Shown piece after piece: positions 45,040-57,455 of a DNA stretch of 64,000 nt. The first letter of the stretch is position 1; each line of letters begins with the position of its first letter. Source of the stretch: Shewanella sp. Arc9-LZ (GTDB lineage: Bacteria; Pseudomonadota; Gammaproteobacteria; Enterobacterales; Shewanellaceae); the NCBI RefSeq assembly GCF_010092445.1, contig NZ_CP048031.1:372001-436000 (forward strand), given 5' to 3'. The translations under genes were made by a program, and so were the position numbers. Below the pieces are notes generated by a model. The model was given only the letters and a program-made list of their open reading frames with translations, made no database searches and had not been told where the DNA came from.

Positions 45040-46443
45040 TTGACGACTCCAGGACTATTGTTACTCCCTACCCAAGAAGCGCTCATTCAGCGTTTACAGC
45101 ATATTGCTAGTTATAGCGAACAGTTGTTGGTTATTTGTGGTGATAACGGTTCAGGTAAGTCGACACTGACGGCTGCATTAGCCAGTGAGCTAGATGACTA
45201 CAATTCAGCATTGATCATTTGTCCTCAACACGCTGATAGCGCTGAAATTCGTCGAAAAATTCTGGTTCAATTAATCTCCGCGCCAATTTTTGATGATGAA
45301 CGTCCTTTGATGGACACCGTACTGAGAATCCAATCTAGTTTAAAAAAACCATTACATATCATCATCGATGATGCCGATTTATTGCCTAAAGATATTTGGG
45401 CTGAGTGTATTCTGCTGAGCCAAATTCATTGTGCAGGTAAACCTGTTGCAGTTACAGTGACTGTTACCCCCAGTTTTTGGCATACCTTAGTAGCTGAATT
45501 AACTGATGATATTCGTGCTAGATTACTGCCTGTGACTATTGAACCTTTATCGGTACCCGAGCGCGATGGCCTCTATCAAAGTTTATTATTGCGGAGTCGG
45601 CAAACACCGTTTATTCCACGTGAAATTATCCATAAGCAATTAGAGAAGCAGCAGGGGACGCCAGCTGAAGTGGTTCAATTATTAGCGTTAGCATTAGAAG
45701 AGCCACAAACAGAGCAATCATCTTGGTCTCTGTCAGTTAGAATGATGATAGCTTTTATCACAGTATTGGCTGGTGTGTCGCTTTGGTGGGGCATAAGTAC
45801 ACAATTACCTCCTCCTATTTCGGCATCATTGTCGCCAGTATTAACAGCAGAACAATCCGCTGTGCGTGTTAAAGCAGCTCAATATGTCATTGGTTATGCC
45901 GACAGTTCATTAAGCGCTTATTTTGCCCATAGGCAATTGGCCTTAACTAAGTCGAGAGCCAATGAACAAGCGCACTTAATCATAGAGCAGCAAATCATTG
46001 CTGACAGTTCGCTAGTAGAGGAAGGTGAGACTAACCTCATAGAAAATATTCTTGCAGATAATCATACTGACATAGTGGTTAATTCATCATTAAAAGGCTT
46101 ATCTTTCCAAGGTAAGTTACCCAAAGCGCAAGTTAATACGGTAAGTAAGCCGAATGATATTGTTGAGCGAGATAATACCCCGAATTTAAAAGTGAAAGGT
46201 TTTACGCTGCAACTTGCCAGTGTGAATGACAAAGATTCACTTACACCGATTTTAGTTAAACTGGCAAAAGAGCCGCAAGTTTACATAATGAGTTACAAAC
46301 AACGCCACGTTATATTGCTGGGTGATTTTGAAACCGCATCGGCAGCCTCCGCAAAAGCTAAAAGCCTTCAGAAACAATATGGATTAGCGGCTCCCTGGGT
46401 AAGAAAGTGGGCTGACTTAAGTGATTATAAGCGACAAGATTAA
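45040..46443 (+). CDS. damX: Cell-division protein DamX (AAA ATPase-like and SPOR domain)
   Basis: A 467-aa protein with a P-loop (GDNGSGKST near 35-43) in an AAA-like N-terminal domain, one membrane helix (about 241-259), a linker and a C-terminal SPOR domain (about 385-460, FTLQLASVNDKD...) that binds denuded peptidoglycan at the septum. No ATG or GTG fits; it starts with TTG at 45040 behind GGTGA. Its place between aroB and dam is conserved. Confidence 0.88.
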   Translation: MTTPGLLLLPTQEALIQRLQHIASYSEQLLVICGDNGSGKSTLTAALASELDDYNSALIICPQHADSAEIRRKILVQLISAPIFDDERPLMDTVLRIQSSLKKPLHIIIDDADLLPKDIWAECILLSQIHCAGKPVAVTVTVTPSFWHTLVAELTDDIRARLLPVTIEPLSVPERDGLYQSLLLRSRQTPFIPREIIHKQLEKQQGTPAEVVQLLALALEEPQTEQSSWSLSVRMMIAFITVLAGVSLWWGISTQLPPPISASLSPVLTAEQSAVRVKAAQYVIGYADSSLSAYFAHRQLALTKSRANEQAHLIIEQQIIADSSLVEEGETNLIENILADNHTDIVVNSSLKGLSFQGKLPKAQVNTVSKPNDIVERDNTPNLKVKGFTLQLASVNDKDSLTPILVKLAKEPQVYIMSYKQRHVILLGDFETASAASAKAKSLQKQYGLAAPWVRKWADLSDYKRQD

Positions 46444-46575
46444 CAATCTTCATATTCTGCAGCATCCAAGTCAATAGGATGAAAAATCAACGAATAAATC
46501 TGCTTTATCCGATGATAATTGTCGTTAAACAGAGTACAATCATCAGCTTTAATTTTGCTGGCATAATTCCTATTC

Positions 46576-47412
46576 ATGATAAAAAAGCATAGAGCCTTTC
46601 TAAAGTGGGCAGGCGGTAAATATAAGCTCGTTGATGAGCTAGCAAAACACCTTCCAGCTGGAAATAGACTGATTGAGCCTTTCGTTGGGGCAGGTTCGGT
46701 ATTCCTCAATACACAGTTTGATGACTATTTATTGTGTGACATCAACCAAGACCTAATCAATTTATATCAAATTGTTCAGCAACAGCCAGATAAATATATT
46801 CAAGCGGCAAAGGCCATGTTTGTCGATCATATGAATGACAAAGATGCTTATTACCGTATTCGTGCTGAATTTAATCTCTGTAGCGATCCTTTCATTCGTT
46901 CGGTATATTTTCTGTACATGAATCGCCATGGTTTTAATGGCTTATGTCGATATAATCGCAAAGGTGGTTTTAACGTGCCGTTTGGTTCGTACAAAAAGCC
47001 TTATTTTCCAGAAACTGAAATTCGTTATTTTTCATTAAAAGCGCAAAAAGCGACCTTTAAATGTATCAGTTACGAACAAGCCTTTGATATGGCGAACAGC
47101 GGTGACGTTATTTATTGTGATCCGCCTTATGCGCCGTTATCAACTACAGCCAGTTTCACCACTTATGCAGGTCCGGGTTTTAGCTTAGATGATCAAGCAT
47201 TACTTGCTCGTCATTCACGGCTTATTGCCCATGAGAGAAATATTCCGGTATTGATCAGTAATCATGATATTCCGTTAACGCGAGAATTATATCGTGGTGC
47301 ATCTTGTTCAACGATTTCGGTACAGCGTAATATTAGCCCTAAAGGCGGTTCACGCAATAAAGTGGATGAAATTATGGCGCTATATGATCATCATTATCGT
47401 GAAGAAGAGTAA
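46576..47412 (+). CDS. dam: DNA adenine methyltransferase Dam
   Basis: A 278-aa alpha-type N6-adenine methyltransferase acting on GATC. Motifs are FLKWAGGKYKL (motif X/I region, AdoMet binding) near 8-18, FVGAGSVF near 35-42 and the catalytic DPPY in YCDPPYAPL near 179-187. It serves mismatch repair and replication timing. Follows damX by 132 bp. Confidence 0.95.
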   Translation: MIKKHRAFLKWAGGKYKLVDELAKHLPAGNRLIEPFVGAGSVFLNTQFDDYLLCDINQDLINLYQIVQQQPDKYIQAAKAMFVDHMNDKDAYYRIRAEFNLCSDPFIRSVYFLYMNRHGFNGLCRYNRKGGFNVPFGSYKKPYFPETEIRYFSLKAQKATFKCISYEQAFDMANSGDVIYCDPPYAPLSTTASFTTYAGPGFSLDDQALLARHSRLIAHERNIPVLISNHDIPLTRELYRGASCSTISVQRNISPKGGSRNKVDEIMALYDHHYREEE

Positions 47413-47423
47413 TGCTGCAAAGA

Positions 47424-47446
47424 GCGGATAACGAAAGCTATCCGTT
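47424..47446 (-). terminator. Possible terminator between dam and the DUF2970 gene
   Basis: An inverted repeat (about 47424-47430 with 47439-47446) between convergent genes; on the minus strand it is followed by CTCTTTG, a poor T run. It overlaps the last codon and stop of the DUF2970 gene. Confidence 0.4.
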
Positions 47447-47624
47447 AACTTAATACTTGGTTTACGATGAGTATTAGGGAAATGACTAAGGCAATGGCTA
47501 AGATAATGCCCATAATGATAAACGGTAATGGGGATTGATTTTGAAAATCTTTTTGGCGATTTTTTTCTGTCTGCACGCCAAAAAAGGCCGCTACAGTGCT
47601 GCTAAATACCCGCCAAAGTGACAT
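47445..47624 (-). CDS. DUF2970 small membrane protein
   Basis: A 59-aa protein: a short amphipathic N-terminus (MSLWRVFSSTVAAFFGVQTE), a polar stretch and one membrane helix (about 35-55). It matches the DUF2970 pattern found in Shewanella and related bacteria; no function is known. Its ATG overlaps the stop codon of the upstream hypothetical by one base (TAATG), so the two should be translated together. Confidence 0.8.
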   Translation of the reverse strand: MSLWRVFSSTVAAFFGVQTEKNRQKDFQNQSPLPFIIMGIILAIALVISLILIVNQVLS

Positions 47625-48019
47625 TAACGCGATATCTGAGTTGGGTTGCCTGAGGTTGGCATGTCATTCAAAGGTTTGTCTTTGTGACCGTGGATTAACT
47701 CAAGTAAATCAATAAAGTGAAACTGGCTTGAACGGCTATTACCCGTAATCCAATTACCCCAACTGACATCATTCGACTGCTCTGCACAACGATTTGTAGG
47801 GTGACTACTGGGTAAACTTGCATTGTAGTTGGTGGTGCTGTTGCAGACGCAGGCCTTACTATTGGCCGAATTACTTTCGTTGGCCATCAATACTTGGCTT
47901 AACAATAACGCCAATGCAGACGTAGCAAATACAGCAAAAACCGGTGCTGACAATAATTTGCCATCACGACCAGAAAACTTGCGTAATAATTGCTTTACCA
48001 TAAAGGGTGCCCTATCCAT
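47624..48019 (-). CDS. Hypothetical membrane-anchored protein
   Basis: Up to 131 aa, not recognised. It has a basic N-terminus, one membrane helix or uncleaved signal (about residues 25-46) and a polar C-terminal part of about 85 residues rich in Ser and Asn with three cysteines (two in a CVC pair). An internal ATG at 48001, seven residues in, has AGGG 8 nt upstream and may be the true start. It forms a pair with the DUF2970 gene and is inserted against the grain between dam and rpe. Confidence 0.6.
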   Translation of the reverse strand: MDRAPFMVKQLLRKFSGRDGKLLSAPVFAVFATSALALLLSQVLMANESNSANSKACVCNSTTNYNASLPSSHPTNRCAEQSNDVSWGNWITGNSRSSQFHFIDLLELIHGHKDKPLNDMPTSGNPTQISR

Positions 48020-48274
48020 GGTGTAAACTCGATTGATGCTACAACAGGTATTAAATATTCAGTTGGACCACTATAAGATAACAACTTTTTACATTATAGC
48101 AAAATAGCTTAGTTATTGAACACTGGTTTCTGTATAAAAGATAGCAAATCCGACTTATGGTCTAGTTTTTAACTAAATTCTATTGAGGATAGTGGTTATT
48201 TCCCTTGTTAGACTAGAGGCTTGCGGCTGCAAAGGGTAAAATGTCGTCACTTTGATCTGCCAATAGAGAAGATT

Positions 48275-48946
48275 ATGCGCCCATTTTTAATTGCACCATC
48301 GATTTTGTCTGCTGATTTCGCCCGTTTAGGTGACGATGTTAAAGCCGTATTAGATGCGGGTTCAGATGTTGTTCATTTCGACGTTATGGACAATCACTAT
48401 GTACCAAATTTAACAATAGGCCCAATGGTATGCACTGCGTTGCGTAATTACGGGATCACCGCTGATATTGATGTACATTTAATGGTTAAACCCGTTGATC
48501 GCATTATTCCTGATTTTGCCAAAGCCGGTGCTTCAATTATCACTTTTCATCCAGAAGCGTCAGAACATGTTGATCGCACACTGCAGTTGATTAAAGAATC
48601 TGGCTGTAAGGCTGGATTAGTCTTTAATCCTGGCACACCACTGCATTATTTAGATCATGTAATGGACAAGCTCGATGTTATTTTATTGATGTCAGTTAAT
48701 CCTGGTTTTGGTGGTCAGTCATTTATTCCACATACGCTAGAAAAGCTTCGCCAAGTTCGCGCGCTTATTGATGCCAGTGGTTTTGATATTCGCTTGCAAG
48801 TGGATGGTGGCGTTAAGGTCGATAATATTGCTGAAATAGCGGCCGCGGGTGCAGATATGTTTGTAGCTGGTTCGGCAATTTTCAATCAACCCGATTATAA
48901 AGTGGTGATTGATCAAATGCGTGCCGAACTCGCTTCGATATCATAA
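48275..48946 (+). CDS. rpe: Ribulose-phosphate 3-epimerase
   Basis: A 223-aa TIM-barrel enzyme that interconverts ribulose 5-phosphate and xylulose 5-phosphate in the pentose phosphate pathway. Motifs [30 protein letters not shown] and VDGGVKVDN (phosphate binding and catalytic Asp) are visible. I chose the ATG at 48275, which gives the family N-terminus; 18 codons of upstream frame match nothing. Confidence 0.95.
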   Translation: MRPFLIAPSILSADFARLGDDVKAVLDAGSDVVHFDVMDNHYVPNLTIGPMVCTALRNYGITADIDVHLMVKPVDRIIPDFAKAGASIITFHPEASEHVDRTLQLIKESGCKAGLVFNPGTPLHYLDHVMDKLDVILLMSVNPGFGGQSFIPHTLEKLRQVRALIDASGFDIRLQVDGGVKVDNIAEIAAAGADMFVAGSAIFNQPDYKVVIDQMRAELASIS

Positions 48947-48976
48947 TTTCTTTATCCATATCCAGTGGGACTTTAC

Positions 48977-49666
48977 ATGATGCAATGGTCAAATATTCGC
49001 GCAATCGCTTTTGATTTAGATGGTACGTTAATCGACAGTGTGCCTGATTTGGCAGCGGCCACAAACGCCACATTAGCACAGAACCAATACCAACCAGTGA
49101 CTGAAGCATTGGTTCGTAGCTGGGTAGGTAATGGTGCTCAAGTATTAATGCAACGTGCGTTAAGTTATGTGTCTGCTATGCCAGAAGATGCTCCTGATCT
49201 GCAGGTAATACTTGAGCAAATTATGCCACAATTTATGCATCATTATGGTGAGCACTTACAAAAACATAGTCGTTTATATCCGGGAGTTGTCGACACGTTA
49301 CAGCAGTTAAAACAAGCAGGTTTTAAACTGGCTATCGTTACCAATAAACCATATCGTTTTACCGTGCCGTTACTAACAGCTTTTGGTCTTGATGACCTAT
49401 TTTCTGAAGTTCTCGGTGGTGATTCATTGGCCAAAATGAAGCCAGACCCAATGCCATTACAACATTTGCTTAAACAATGGCAGTTGGATGAATCGCAATT
49501 ACTGATGATAGGTGATTCAAAGAATGATATTTTAGCGGCTAAAGCTGCGAATGTTATGTCTATTGGCTTGACCTACGGATACAACTACGGCGAAGATATC
49601 GGTCTTAGCAGCCCGCATGCGATATGCGAAAACTTTGCTGATATAGAGCAATACTTACTTTCATAA
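48977..49666 (+). CDS. gph: Phosphoglycolate phosphatase
   Basis: About 229 aa, HAD family. Motif [11 protein letters not shown], motif II VTNKP, motif III Lys in KPDPMPL and motif [13 protein letters not shown] are all present. It removes phosphate from 2-phosphoglycolate formed in DNA 3'-end repair. I chose the ATG at 48977 (GTGGGA 6 nt upstream); a GTG four codons earlier or an ATG one codon later are possible. 30 bp after rpe. Confidence 0.92.
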   Translation: MMQWSNIRAIAFDLDGTLIDSVPDLAAATNATLAQNQYQPVTEALVRSWVGNGAQVLMQRALSYVSAMPEDAPDLQVILEQIMPQFMHHYGEHLQKHSRLYPGVVDTLQQLKQAGFKLAIVTNKPYRFTVPLLTAFGLDDLFSEVLGGDSLAKMKPDPMPLQHLLKQWQLDESQLLMIGDSKNDILAAKAANVMSIGLTYGYNYGEDIGLSSPHAICENFADIEQYLLS

Positions 49667-49706
49667 TAATTTGAATTTTAAAAAGATAATCTGGAGCAAT
49701 AAACAC

Positions 49707-50705
49707 ATGACCAAACCCATAGTTCTTAGCGGTGCGCAGCCATCAGGCGAATTAACCATAGGTAATTATATGGGCGCACTTCGTCAATGGGTTGCCATGC
49801 AAGATAGCCATGATTGCCTATATTGTGTTGTTGATTTACATGCCATTACCGTGCGTCAAGATCCTAAAGCACTGCGTGAAGCGTGTTTAGATACGTTAGC
49901 GTTATACCTTGCTTGCGGTGTTGACCCTAAAAAAAGCACCGTGTTTATTCAGTCGCAAGTACCGCAGCATACTCAACTCGGATGGGTATTAAACTGTTAC
50001 ACCCAAATGGGTGAGTTAAACCGCATGACCCAGTTTAAAGATAAATCGTTAAAGCATGCCAATAACATTAACGTTGGCTTATACGGTTATCCTGTTCTAA
50101 TGGCTGCAGATATTTTGCTTTATCAAGCCAATGAGATCCCTGTTGGGCAAGACCAAAAGCAACATTTAGAACTCACCCGCGATATCGCAACTCGTTTTAA
50201 CAATGCTTACGGCGACACGTTTACTATCCCAGAACCGTTTATTCCTGAACACGGCGCTAAGGTCATGTCATTGCAGGACCCGCTTAAGAAAATGTCTAAG
50301 TCTGACGATAATCGTAATAACGTCATTGGTTTACTTGAAGATCCTAAAGCGATTTTAAAGAAAGTGAAAAAAGCCATGACCGACAGCGAAGAGCCACCAG
50401 TAGTGCGTTTTGATATGGAACAAAAGCCAGGTGTGTCGAATCTACTCAGCTTAATGTCAGGTTGTACTGGTCAGTCGATTGCGTCTTTAGAAGCAGAGTT
50501 TGAAGGCAAAATGTACGGTCATTTAAAAGTGGCTACTGGTGAAGCTGTCGTAGGAATGCTTGAGCCATTACAAGCTCGCTTTAAAGAGTACCGCGCCGAT
50601 AATGCATATCTAAGCCAAGTGATGGCGGAAGGTGCTGAAAAAGCTCAAGCTCGTGCAGAAGTCACCATTAAAAAAGTGTACGAAAAAATTGGTCTGATTG
50701 TGTAA
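49707..50705 (+). CDS. trpS: Tryptophanyl-tRNA synthetase
   Basis: A 332-aa class I synthetase with the HIGH-like TIGNYMG (about 20-26) and the KMSKSD motif (about 195-200), which charges tRNA-Trp. I chose the ATG at 49707 that gives the family start [14 protein letters not shown]; 12 upstream codons in frame have no similarity. Last gene of the run, followed by a terminator. Confidence 0.95.
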   Translation: MTKPIVLSGAQPSGELTIGNYMGALRQWVAMQDSHDCLYCVVDLHAITVRQDPKALREACLDTLALYLACGVDPKKSTVFIQSQVPQHTQLGWVLNCYTQMGELNRMTQFKDKSLKHANNINVGLYGYPVLMAADILLYQANEIPVGQDQKQHLELTRDIATRFNNAYGDTFTIPEPFIPEHGAKVMSLQDPLKKMSKSDDNRNNVIGLLEDPKAILKKVKKAMTDSEEPPVVRFDMEQKPGVSNLLSLMSGCTGQSIASLEAEFEGKMYGHLKVATGEAVVGMLEPLQARFKEYRADNAYLSQVMAEGAEKAQARAEVTIKKVYEKIGLIV

Positions 50706-50730
50706 GTATTATTTCAGCTAATGTTATCTA

Positions 50731-50759
50731 TAAGCCAGCAACGTGCTGGCTTATTTTTT
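50731..50759 (+). terminator. Terminator of trpS
   Basis: Perfect 10-bp stem (50731-50740 with 50744-50753) with an ACG loop, followed by TTTTTT. The T run doubles as the last codons and stop of the convergent LysR gene. Confidence 0.92.
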
Positions 50760-51620
50760 GGTTAACCATTGCACGAATGCAGCGATAGCGGGCTCCTTTA
50801 AACGTCGCTGTTTACAACTAAAATTGAATTCAAATCCAGTCAACATAGCGGGTAAATCAAGTGCGACTAATGCTCCCTTACTAATATCCCGTTCTACCAT
50901 AAAATCTGATGCCAGCGCGATCCCCTGACCTGCAATTGCCGCTTCAATAGCTAACAACACATGGCTAAATACATGCTGTTGTTGCGTAGCCGCTATGCTG
51001 ATGCTGTTAACCTTTAACCAACGCTCCCAATCAAAGCCAATTGGCCCTTCATCTACAGTGAGTAATGCATGTTGCCGTAATACACTCAGCGCCGAGTGGT
51101 CGGTATTTAATAGCCCCGGGCAGATCACTGGGATCAGTCTCTCTTGGTGTAACATGCGATGCACATAACCCGGTTGTCCACTTTGACCAGTAATAAACAT
51201 ATCAGCAACACTATCACTCATCAGCGGGTCATCGGTGATCATATCCAGGCGAGTTTTAATCTGTGGATGTAAGCGATGGAAATCGCTTAAGCGAGGAATC
51301 AGCCACTTAATGGCAAATGAACTGTATACCGCTAAGCGGAGCTGATCATTACAATCGCCAGTGATTTGCATGCTTAAATCATTCAACTCATTAAATATTC
51401 GCTCCAGTTCATGGTAAAGCACATTGCCTTTACTGGTTAAGCAGAGCTGCCTACCTTCGCGGATAAATAATCGTTCGCCAAAATGCGCTTCAAGCAGTCT
51501 TACTTGGTGCGATACCGCACTTTGAGTAATGCACAGTTCAGTTGCCGCCCGAGAAAAGTGAGCATGCCTTGCGGCCGCTTCAAAAATTTGTAGTGCCCGC
51601 AATGGCGGCAGTTTGCGCAT
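50751..51620 (-). CDS. LysR-family transcriptional regulator (GcvA-like)
   Basis: About 289 aa. The N-terminal winged HTH (residues 5-62, FEAAARHAHFSRAATELCITQSAVSHQV) is of the GcvA/TrpI branch, followed by a periplasmic-binding-like effector domain (about 90-285). I chose the ATG at 51620 with GAGGTG close upstream; a GTG two codons earlier is possible. It is divergent from a DMT permease gene across about 140 bp, so it probably controls that gene. Confidence 0.9.
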   Translation of the reverse strand: MRKLPPLRALQIFEAAARHAHFSRAATELCITQSAVSHQVRLLEAHFGERLFIREGRQLCLTSKGNVLYHELERIFNELNDLSMQITGDCNDQLRLAVYSSFAIKWLIPRLSDFHRLHPQIKTRLDMITDDPLMSDSVADMFITGQSGQPGYVHRMLHQERLIPVICPGLLNTDHSALSVLRQHALLTVDEGPIGFDWERWLKVNSISIAATQQQHVFSHVLLAIEAAIAGQGIALASDFMVERDISKGALVALDLPAMLTGFEFNFSCKQRRLKEPAIAAFVQWLTKK

Positions 51621-51761
51621 ATACACCTCAAATATGAATTTATTTTATTGAAATTTATGAGGTATGAATTTAACTCATGAATGGATTAAAAACATCATTA
51701 TTCGTTATTAATTGATAACTATATGATGCAGCCAATTATTGGTCCTAAGGTTGTAAGTGTA

Positions 51762-52637
51762 ATGAAATCCACAATAGCGATTGGCATGATGTTATTAGTT
51801 GTCGGTAACCTTTTTAGTGCTATGTATGATGTGTCTATAAAATGGCTTCCAGAGGGCAGTAGCGCTGCAACATTTCTGTTAATCAGACAGTTAACATCAG
51901 TATTAATGTTACTGCCATTGTGGTTTGTAGCTAAAAAACCAATCAGTCGCCATATAAAGGTGCACTTAGTGCGAGCTAATACTGGCGCTATTGGAGCTGT
52001 ATGCTTAATTATGGGGTTAATTGCGCTACCTATCGCCACTGTAAGCTCGTTGTTTTATTCGGCGCCATTAATGATTGTATTAATGGGATTTCTATTTTTA
52101 AAAGAGAGCGTCACCGCTGCACATTGGCTGGCAGCTATTTTAGGATTTCTGGGCATCATTATTTTGCTACGACCAAGTGAAATTAATTGGTTTGGAATTG
52201 CAGTACTCATCTCTGCATTTATGTTTGCGATAAACCAGTTGGCATTGCGCAAACTCCCCAGTACCGAAAGCCCTGTTGTAACGTTAATGCTATATAACTT
52301 ACTCAGTATTCCTTTGGTGTTGGTCATGGCATTGGTGCAAGGCATAGAGGCAATTGGTTGGTCTTTAGTGGCTATTGCGGTGTCGAGTAATGTGTTTTTA
52401 TTGGCGTATCAGTGGTTTTGCGCGTTGGCTTATCGCCAAGCACAAGCCAGTCAAATTGTGGTGGCTGAATACACAGGACTATTATTTTGTGTCTTTTTTG
52501 GTTGGTTGTTTTTTGATGAATGGCTTGATGGTTTAAGTTGGGTTGGGGCTGGGTTTATTGTGTTGCCGTCGCTGATTATCCCGTGGATACAAGCCAAAAG
52601 ATCCCAAAAAAAATTCATCGAGCAAAATGCAGGATGA
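51762..52637 (+). CDS. EamA/DMT-family transporter
   Basis: About 291 aa with ten predicted helices in two EamA repeats (about 5-130 and 140-285). The family exports or imports metabolites such as amino acids, nucleosides or sugars; the substrate cannot be read from sequence. Start uncertain: the ATG at 51762 gives a normal N-terminus with AAGG 11 nt upstream, while an ATG pair at 51723 lacks a ribosome-binding site. The neighbouring LysR gene is divergent. Confidence 0.85.
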   Translation: MKSTIAIGMMLLVVGNLFSAMYDVSIKWLPEGSSAATFLLIRQLTSVLMLLPLWFVAKKPISRHIKVHLVRANTGAIGAVCLIMGLIALPIATVSSLFYSAPLMIVLMGFLFLKESVTAAHWLAAILGFLGIIILLRPSEINWFGIAVLISAFMFAINQLALRKLPSTESPVVTLMLYNLLSIPLVLVMALVQGIEAIGWSLVAIAVSSNVFLLAYQWFCALAYRQAQASQIVVAEYTGLLFCVFFGWLFFDEWLDGLSWVGAGFIVLPSLIIPWIQAKRSQKKFIEQNAG

Positions 52638-52673
52638 ATTTCTAAATCGCGATAATAAAAATGTACTGCAGGA

Positions 52674-53848
<1,175 letters not shown>

Positions 53849-53962
53849 CTAAATTATGTCTACGTATGTCTCTGATCAGCTTTTTTATCGTCGCTCATCA
53901 GTTAGACTCGGTAATTTGACTATATGATGCCATAAATCAAGGTTATGGTAATCAATTGCCGC

Positions 53963-54289
53963 TTAAAAACAGCCTTGTAGCCAGTTTATTTCATCAATAT
54001 TCATCGCAATGACATCAAAGCGACAAGGTGGATTTAATTTTTGTCGTTGTAAATAATGCTCAGCGGCTAATCTTATCCGGGTGATTTGCTTACTTGTTAA
54101 CGCATTTAAGGCGCCACCAAACTGATTTGACGACCTAAATTTTACTTCTACAAACACCCAGACATCTTGCTGGCGCATAATTAAATCTATTTCACCAAAT
54201 GGGTATCGAACATTAGCATCTACAAACGTTAGACCTTGTTGTTCAAGGTAAGTTCGCGCACGTTGCTCAGCTAATTGTCCACTGTTCAT
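53963..54289 (-). CDS. yraN: UPF0102 protein YraN (endonuclease-like fold)
   Basis: A 108-aa member of UPF0102. The restriction-endonuclease-like core is visible: E28 in GEIDLI, then VFVEVKFR (E and K of the PD-(D/E)xK pattern). Function is not established. Overlaps the end of lpoA by 4 nt. Confidence 0.9.
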   Translation of the reverse strand: MNSGQLAEQRARTYLEQQGLTFVDANVRYPFGEIDLIMRQQDVWVFVEVKFRSSNQFGGALNALTSKQITRIRLAAEHYLQRQKLNPPCRFDVIAMNIDEINWLQGCF

Positions 54290-56109
54290 AGTGGTGTTAA
54301 TTGTCCTTGGCTATATTTTCCCCAAGAAAGTTGACGATCTATCACTCCATTAGGTTTCACTGATAATGCACCACTGCGGCCAATAAATTGGTATCCCGGG
54401 AAAGCGCGCATTTGCGCTAAACGATTAACCAATTCAAGGGCATCAAAACCCATTGCATATAGGCGTTTTTGGCTGTTATTCCAACCACTCCAAAGCTCAG
54501 AAACCAGCTGTGTTTCGCTGCTAGGTTGCATTAGCCAAGGTACATCGCTAATGATCAAGTTATTTAACTCTTGTGCCGACTGCGCTGACTCGCTTTCAAG
54601 ACGGCTACGGCTAGTGGTATATAAGGTTACGGGTTCAGAGAACACACTAAAGTTAACGTCTAAAAAGGGTTTTAGCAGGGCTAAATCTTGTGAACCCGAA
54701 ATCATGTAAATCGCATCAATATCTTGGCGAGAACGAAAATCTGATTCTAAGCGGCTACCCAATAAATCACGCATTCTGCTAATACGCGCTTGACTATCTT
54801 TCACACCTAATGCTTCTTGAACTGTTACCTTCATTTGGTCGCCAGCATCATAGAAATACACTTCGGCATCATTGCTGGTTAAGGTTTGCCAAGTTTGCTT
54901 AAAGCTGTCGGCCATACGTTTGCCAATCGGATCGTTACTGGCCAATAATAGTGGCAACTTTACCCCATCGCTATAGAGCTTATGTGCAGCGTCACTGGCT
55001 TCTTGTGCTGGGGACAATGAAAAGTAAAACAGGTTTGGTTGTGGCGTAAACGTATCTGTTTGGTTCAAATACAGCTGTGGCACTGTGGTCTTTTGTTTAT
55101 CGTTAATTTTCTGTAGTTCTTCAACTTCATTGGGTAACAATGGCCCAATGACAAATTCTGCGCCTTTGGCTACAGCTTGTTGATAAGCGGCCGCAACCCC
55201 TTGCTGAGTATCATAAAAGTTAAGTGAGACATTGCTATCAAAATCAGATAAATAGCTCGATAAAAGACCTTGACGAATAGGTTCCGCAACCACAGCGCGT
55301 GGGCCACTTAACGGTAATAATACCGCTATATTTTGCGGTCTAAACGGTTTGGCATTAAGCGCTTTTTCTAAATCAGCAGGTAACTTAACCGCGCCTGGAT
55401 GATAAGGATTATTACGCTGCCACTCACCTAAATAACGCACCAATTGCGTCGGCTCAACCGCGTAATGTTTAGCGATAAAGGTTAATTGTAACCAACCAGC
55501 AAAAATCGGATTCGATTGATCGCGCATAAACGACTGCACAGTTTCTTCGGATAAAGGTTGTAGTAACTTCCAAATAACATTATTGATCGCTGTGGTTTCA
55601 GATTTTGGTAAGTAGTTGCTTAATAGACTTAACTGCTTAACCTGATCAATTGGCTGTTGAGTATTTTTGTACAGCTTGGCTTTAAATTGGTGATAACTTG
55701 CCATTTGCCAGCGTGGTAGTTGCCAATGTGGTGGATACTGTAAAATATCTAATGCGGCTTGGCTGCTATTGGTTTTTTCGACAATGCGAGCGCGCAAGTA
55801 AATATGCTCCGCTTGAAGCGAGGGAACGTTCACCATCGACTTCTGCATTGACGTTAATACATTAGCGGCAGAATTAAAGTTACCATCATTGATATAAGCA
55901 TGAGCGGCGAGTAATAAATAACGATCACGCTTTTCTGGTAAACTGCTATTCGTTGCCTCAGCCAAATAAATTTTAGCTGGATGTTCAGCGGCAACGAGCG
56001 ATGCGCTAGCGTCAACATTATCCTGCTGTTTTTTGGTGGCACAACCGACCACCAATACAGAGAAAATCAACGCGCACACGAATTTTGTAGTATTCAGTCT
56101 TTTTAACAC
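54286..56109 (-). CDS. lpoA: Penicillin-binding protein activator LpoA
   Basis: A 607-aa outer-membrane lipoprotein (lipobox VVGCATK, Cys at 23) with an N-terminal TPR-like domain (about 35-250) and a C-terminal periplasmic-binding-like LppC domain (about 255-605). LpoA spans the periplasm and activates PBP1A, encoded by mrcA in the same window. First gene of the run, divergent from rsmI over about 90 bp. Confidence 0.93.
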   Translation of the reverse strand: MLKRLNTTKFVCALIFSVLVVGCATKKQQDNVDASASLVAAEHPAKIYLAEATNSSLPEKRDRYLLLAAHAYINDGNFNSAANVLTSMQKSMVNVPSLQAEHIYLRARIVEKTNSSQAALDILQYPPHWQLPRWQMASYHQFKAKLYKNTQQPIDQVKQLSLLSNYLPKSETTAINNVIWKLLQPLSEETVQSFMRDQSNPIFAGWLQLTFIAKHYAVEPTQLVRYLGEWQRNNPYHPGAVKLPADLEKALNAKPFRPQNIAVLLPLSGPRAVVAEPIRQGLLSSYLSDFDSNVSLNFYDTQQGVAAAYQQAVAKGAEFVIGPLLPNEVEELQKINDKQKTTVPQLYLNQTDTFTPQPNLFYFSLSPAQEASDAAHKLYSDGVKLPLLLASNDPIGKRMADSFKQTWQTLTSNDAEVYFYDAGDQMKVTVQEALGVKDSQARISRMRDLLGSRLESDFRSRQDIDAIYMISGSQDLALLKPFLDVNFSVFSEPVTLYTTSRSRLESESAQSAQELNNLIISDVPWLMQPSSETQLVSELWSGWNNSQKRLYAMGFDALELVNRLAQMRAFPGYQFIGRSGALSVKPNGVIDRQLSWGKYSQGQLTPL

Positions 56110-56198
56110 TTGGCTTCACTCTGGTAAGATGCTGTCACTAGTTTAACCTGCTCTTACGCTTGGCGAAAGTATCAGGTAGATTCATTATCGAGGTAATT

Positions 56199-57041
56199 AT
56201 GGACCAAATGGTCGCGCTGTATATTGTTCCCACCCCAATTGGTAATTTTGGCGACATCAGCGCTCGGGCAATAGAGGTGCTGCAACAGGTTGATTTAATC
56301 GCCTGTGAAGACACTCGCCACAGCGGAAGGCTGCTAAGTCACTTTGGTATTGAAACCCGTAAAACGGCATTACATGATCACAATGAACGTGACCGAGCAC
56401 AATGGATAGTTGAACAATTAAATGAAGGCAAATCAATCGCGCTCATTTCTGACGCTGGGACGCCGTTAATTTCTGACCCCGGCTACCATTTAGTTAACCA
56501 TGTTCGTCAAGCTGGCCATCGAGTCGTACCTTTGCCTGGGGCATGCGCAGCGATTACGGCCTTAAGTGCATCAGGCTTACCGTCTGATCGCTTTAGTTTT
56601 GAAGGTTTTTTACCGTCAAAAGAAAAAGCCCGTATCGATAAACTTGAATTTCTTAAAGAAGATCCTCGTACTTTGATATTTTACGAATCTCCTCACCGTA
56701 TTCTTTATAGCCTCGCCGCTATTGTTGACGTTTTAGGCGCCGATAGGCAAGTGGTAATGGCACGAGAAGTCACTAAAACCTTCGAAACCTTCTTATCTGG
56801 CACCGCTGCAGAGGTATTAACGCTGGTTGAAGCTGATGATAATCAGCAAAAAGGCGAAATGGTCATTATGTGCCATGGCTTTACATTATCTGATGAAGAA
56901 GGTATTCCAGCGGTTGCCGTTGCTACCCTAAAGTTACTTTGTGAAGAGTTGCCGCTTAAAAAAGCCGCCGCTATAGCAGGGCAAATTCATGGTTTAAAGA
57001 AAAATGCCCTATATAAATACGGTTTAGAACTGGATTTATAA
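56199..57041 (+). CDS. rsmI: 16S rRNA 2'-O-methyltransferase RsmI
   Basis: A 280-aa SAM-dependent enzyme that methylates the ribose of C1402 in 16S rRNA. The tetrapyrrole-methylase fold is clear: [14 protein letters not shown] near 8-21, [23 protein letters not shown] and [17 protein letters not shown] chose the ATG at 56199 with GAGG just upstream, which gives the usual N-terminus. It ends 55 bp before rnpB. Confidence 0.94.
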   Translation: MDQMVALYIVPTPIGNFGDISARAIEVLQQVDLIACEDTRHSGRLLSHFGIETRKTALHDHNERDRAQWIVEQLNEGKSIALISDAGTPLISDPGYHLVNHVRQAGHRVVPLPGACAAITALSASGLPSDRFSFEGFLPSKEKARIDKLEFLKEDPRTLIFYESPHRILYSLAAIVDVLGADRQVVMAREVTKTFETFLSGTAAEVLTLVEADDNQQKGEMVIMCHGFTLSDEEGIPAVAVATLKLLCEELPLKKAAAIAGQIHGLKKNALYKYGLELDL

Positions 57042-57060
57042 AAAGCCGCTCGCTTTGGCA

Positions 57061-57089
57061 TTGGTTTGTTGCGCTGCTTAGGCTATAAT
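57061..57089 (+). promoter_or_regulatory. sigma-70 promoter of rnpB
   Basis: -35 TTGGTT (57061-57066), 17-bp spacer, -10 TATAAT (57084-57089), then a GC-rich discriminator and the RNA 5' end 7 nt on. Such discriminators are typical of stable-RNA promoters. Confidence 0.8.
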
Positions 57090-57096
57090 CCGCGCC

Positions 57097-57449
<353 letters not shown>

Positions 57450-57455
57450 CTTTAT

